64,000 bases of DNA from assembly GCA_039566865.1 (NCBI GenBank), contig CM076959.1, positions 10,833,501 through 10,897,500 of the forward strand, written 5' to 3'. The first letter of the stretch is position 1. Every line of letters begins with the position of its first letter. The translations under genes were made by a program, and so were the position numbers. The notes under the pieces are model-generated. The model saw only the letters and a program-made list of their open reading frames with translations, was not told the origin of the DNA and did no database searches. Positions 63,991 through 64,000 of the stretch are shown piece after piece. Origin of the DNA: Aurelia coerulea. Lineage: Eukaryota; Cnidaria; Scyphozoa; Semaeostomeae; Ulmaridae.

Positions 63991-64000
63991 GACCATGTGT

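Noticed and set aside
1..64000. tRNA, rRNA and snRNA genes
   Set aside because: I looked for tRNA A/B box patterns and common snRNA starts and found none convincing; GGTTCGAA near 29560 belongs to the hammerhead-like motif.

Overview
The window reads as metazoan nuclear DNA of about 64 kb. It is AT-rich, has no bacterial operon structure, and almost everything recognisable is a transposable element. A marine invertebrate fits best, and a cnidarian is my preferred guess, because DIRS-like tyrosine-recombinase retroelements, Penelope-like elements (PLEs), 5'-truncated LINEs and many long-inverted-repeat MITEs occur together. No complete host gene could be demonstrated. Two short ATG-plus-splice-donor sites near 47 and 48.7 kb could be first coding exons.

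Layout. 0-6 kb: a LINE 3' end with an (ATT)n tail, MITEs, shuffled LINE reverse-transcriptase (RT) pieces, a PLE endonuclease interrupted by a MITE, and a LINE C-terminal remnant. 6-14 kb: no genes seen; MITEs, TTAA-flanked elements and poly-G/C tracts. 14.06-24.02 kb: the centrepiece, two different DIRS-like retroelements head to head about 170 bp apart, each with gag, RT/RNase H and tyrosine recombinase (YR), inverted terminal repeats and a 3' hairpin region. 25-31.6 kb: two PLE endonuclease remnants with hammerhead-like motifs, a MITE that received a 5'-truncated LINE, and a G-run-rich MITE. 32-38.4 kb: a LINE tail, a complete 992 bp MITE and a 3.5 kb inverted-repeat element with a 9 bp target duplication. 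38.7-58.4 kb: nested repeats with marked inverted symmetry. These include a 1.85 kb TA-flanked element present twice in opposite orientation (the second copy carrying a 2.2 kb LINE), a 101 bp minisatellite on both sides, a GCGAGTT heptamer satellite and a cluster of hairpins whose stems covary. 58.8-64 kb: opposed LINE pieces, one split by a MITE, a decayed YVDD reverse transcriptase, perfect hairpins and a probable pogo-like helix-turn-helix fragment.

How the parts fit together. The RT, endonuclease and recombinase genes would serve retrotransposition of their own elements, and most are visibly broken. The best-preserved protein sets are the two DIRS-like elements; element 2 has a candidate -1 frameshift signal but has lost one predicted catalytic arginine of its recombinase. 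The strongest new pattern is a group of MITE families sharing a CCGGGTGTCCCA-type terminus, a TA target duplication and an internal AAAACCAGAG box about 188 bp from the ends, even where the sequence between is unrelated. Several nested insertions can be read precisely, giving relative insertion order.
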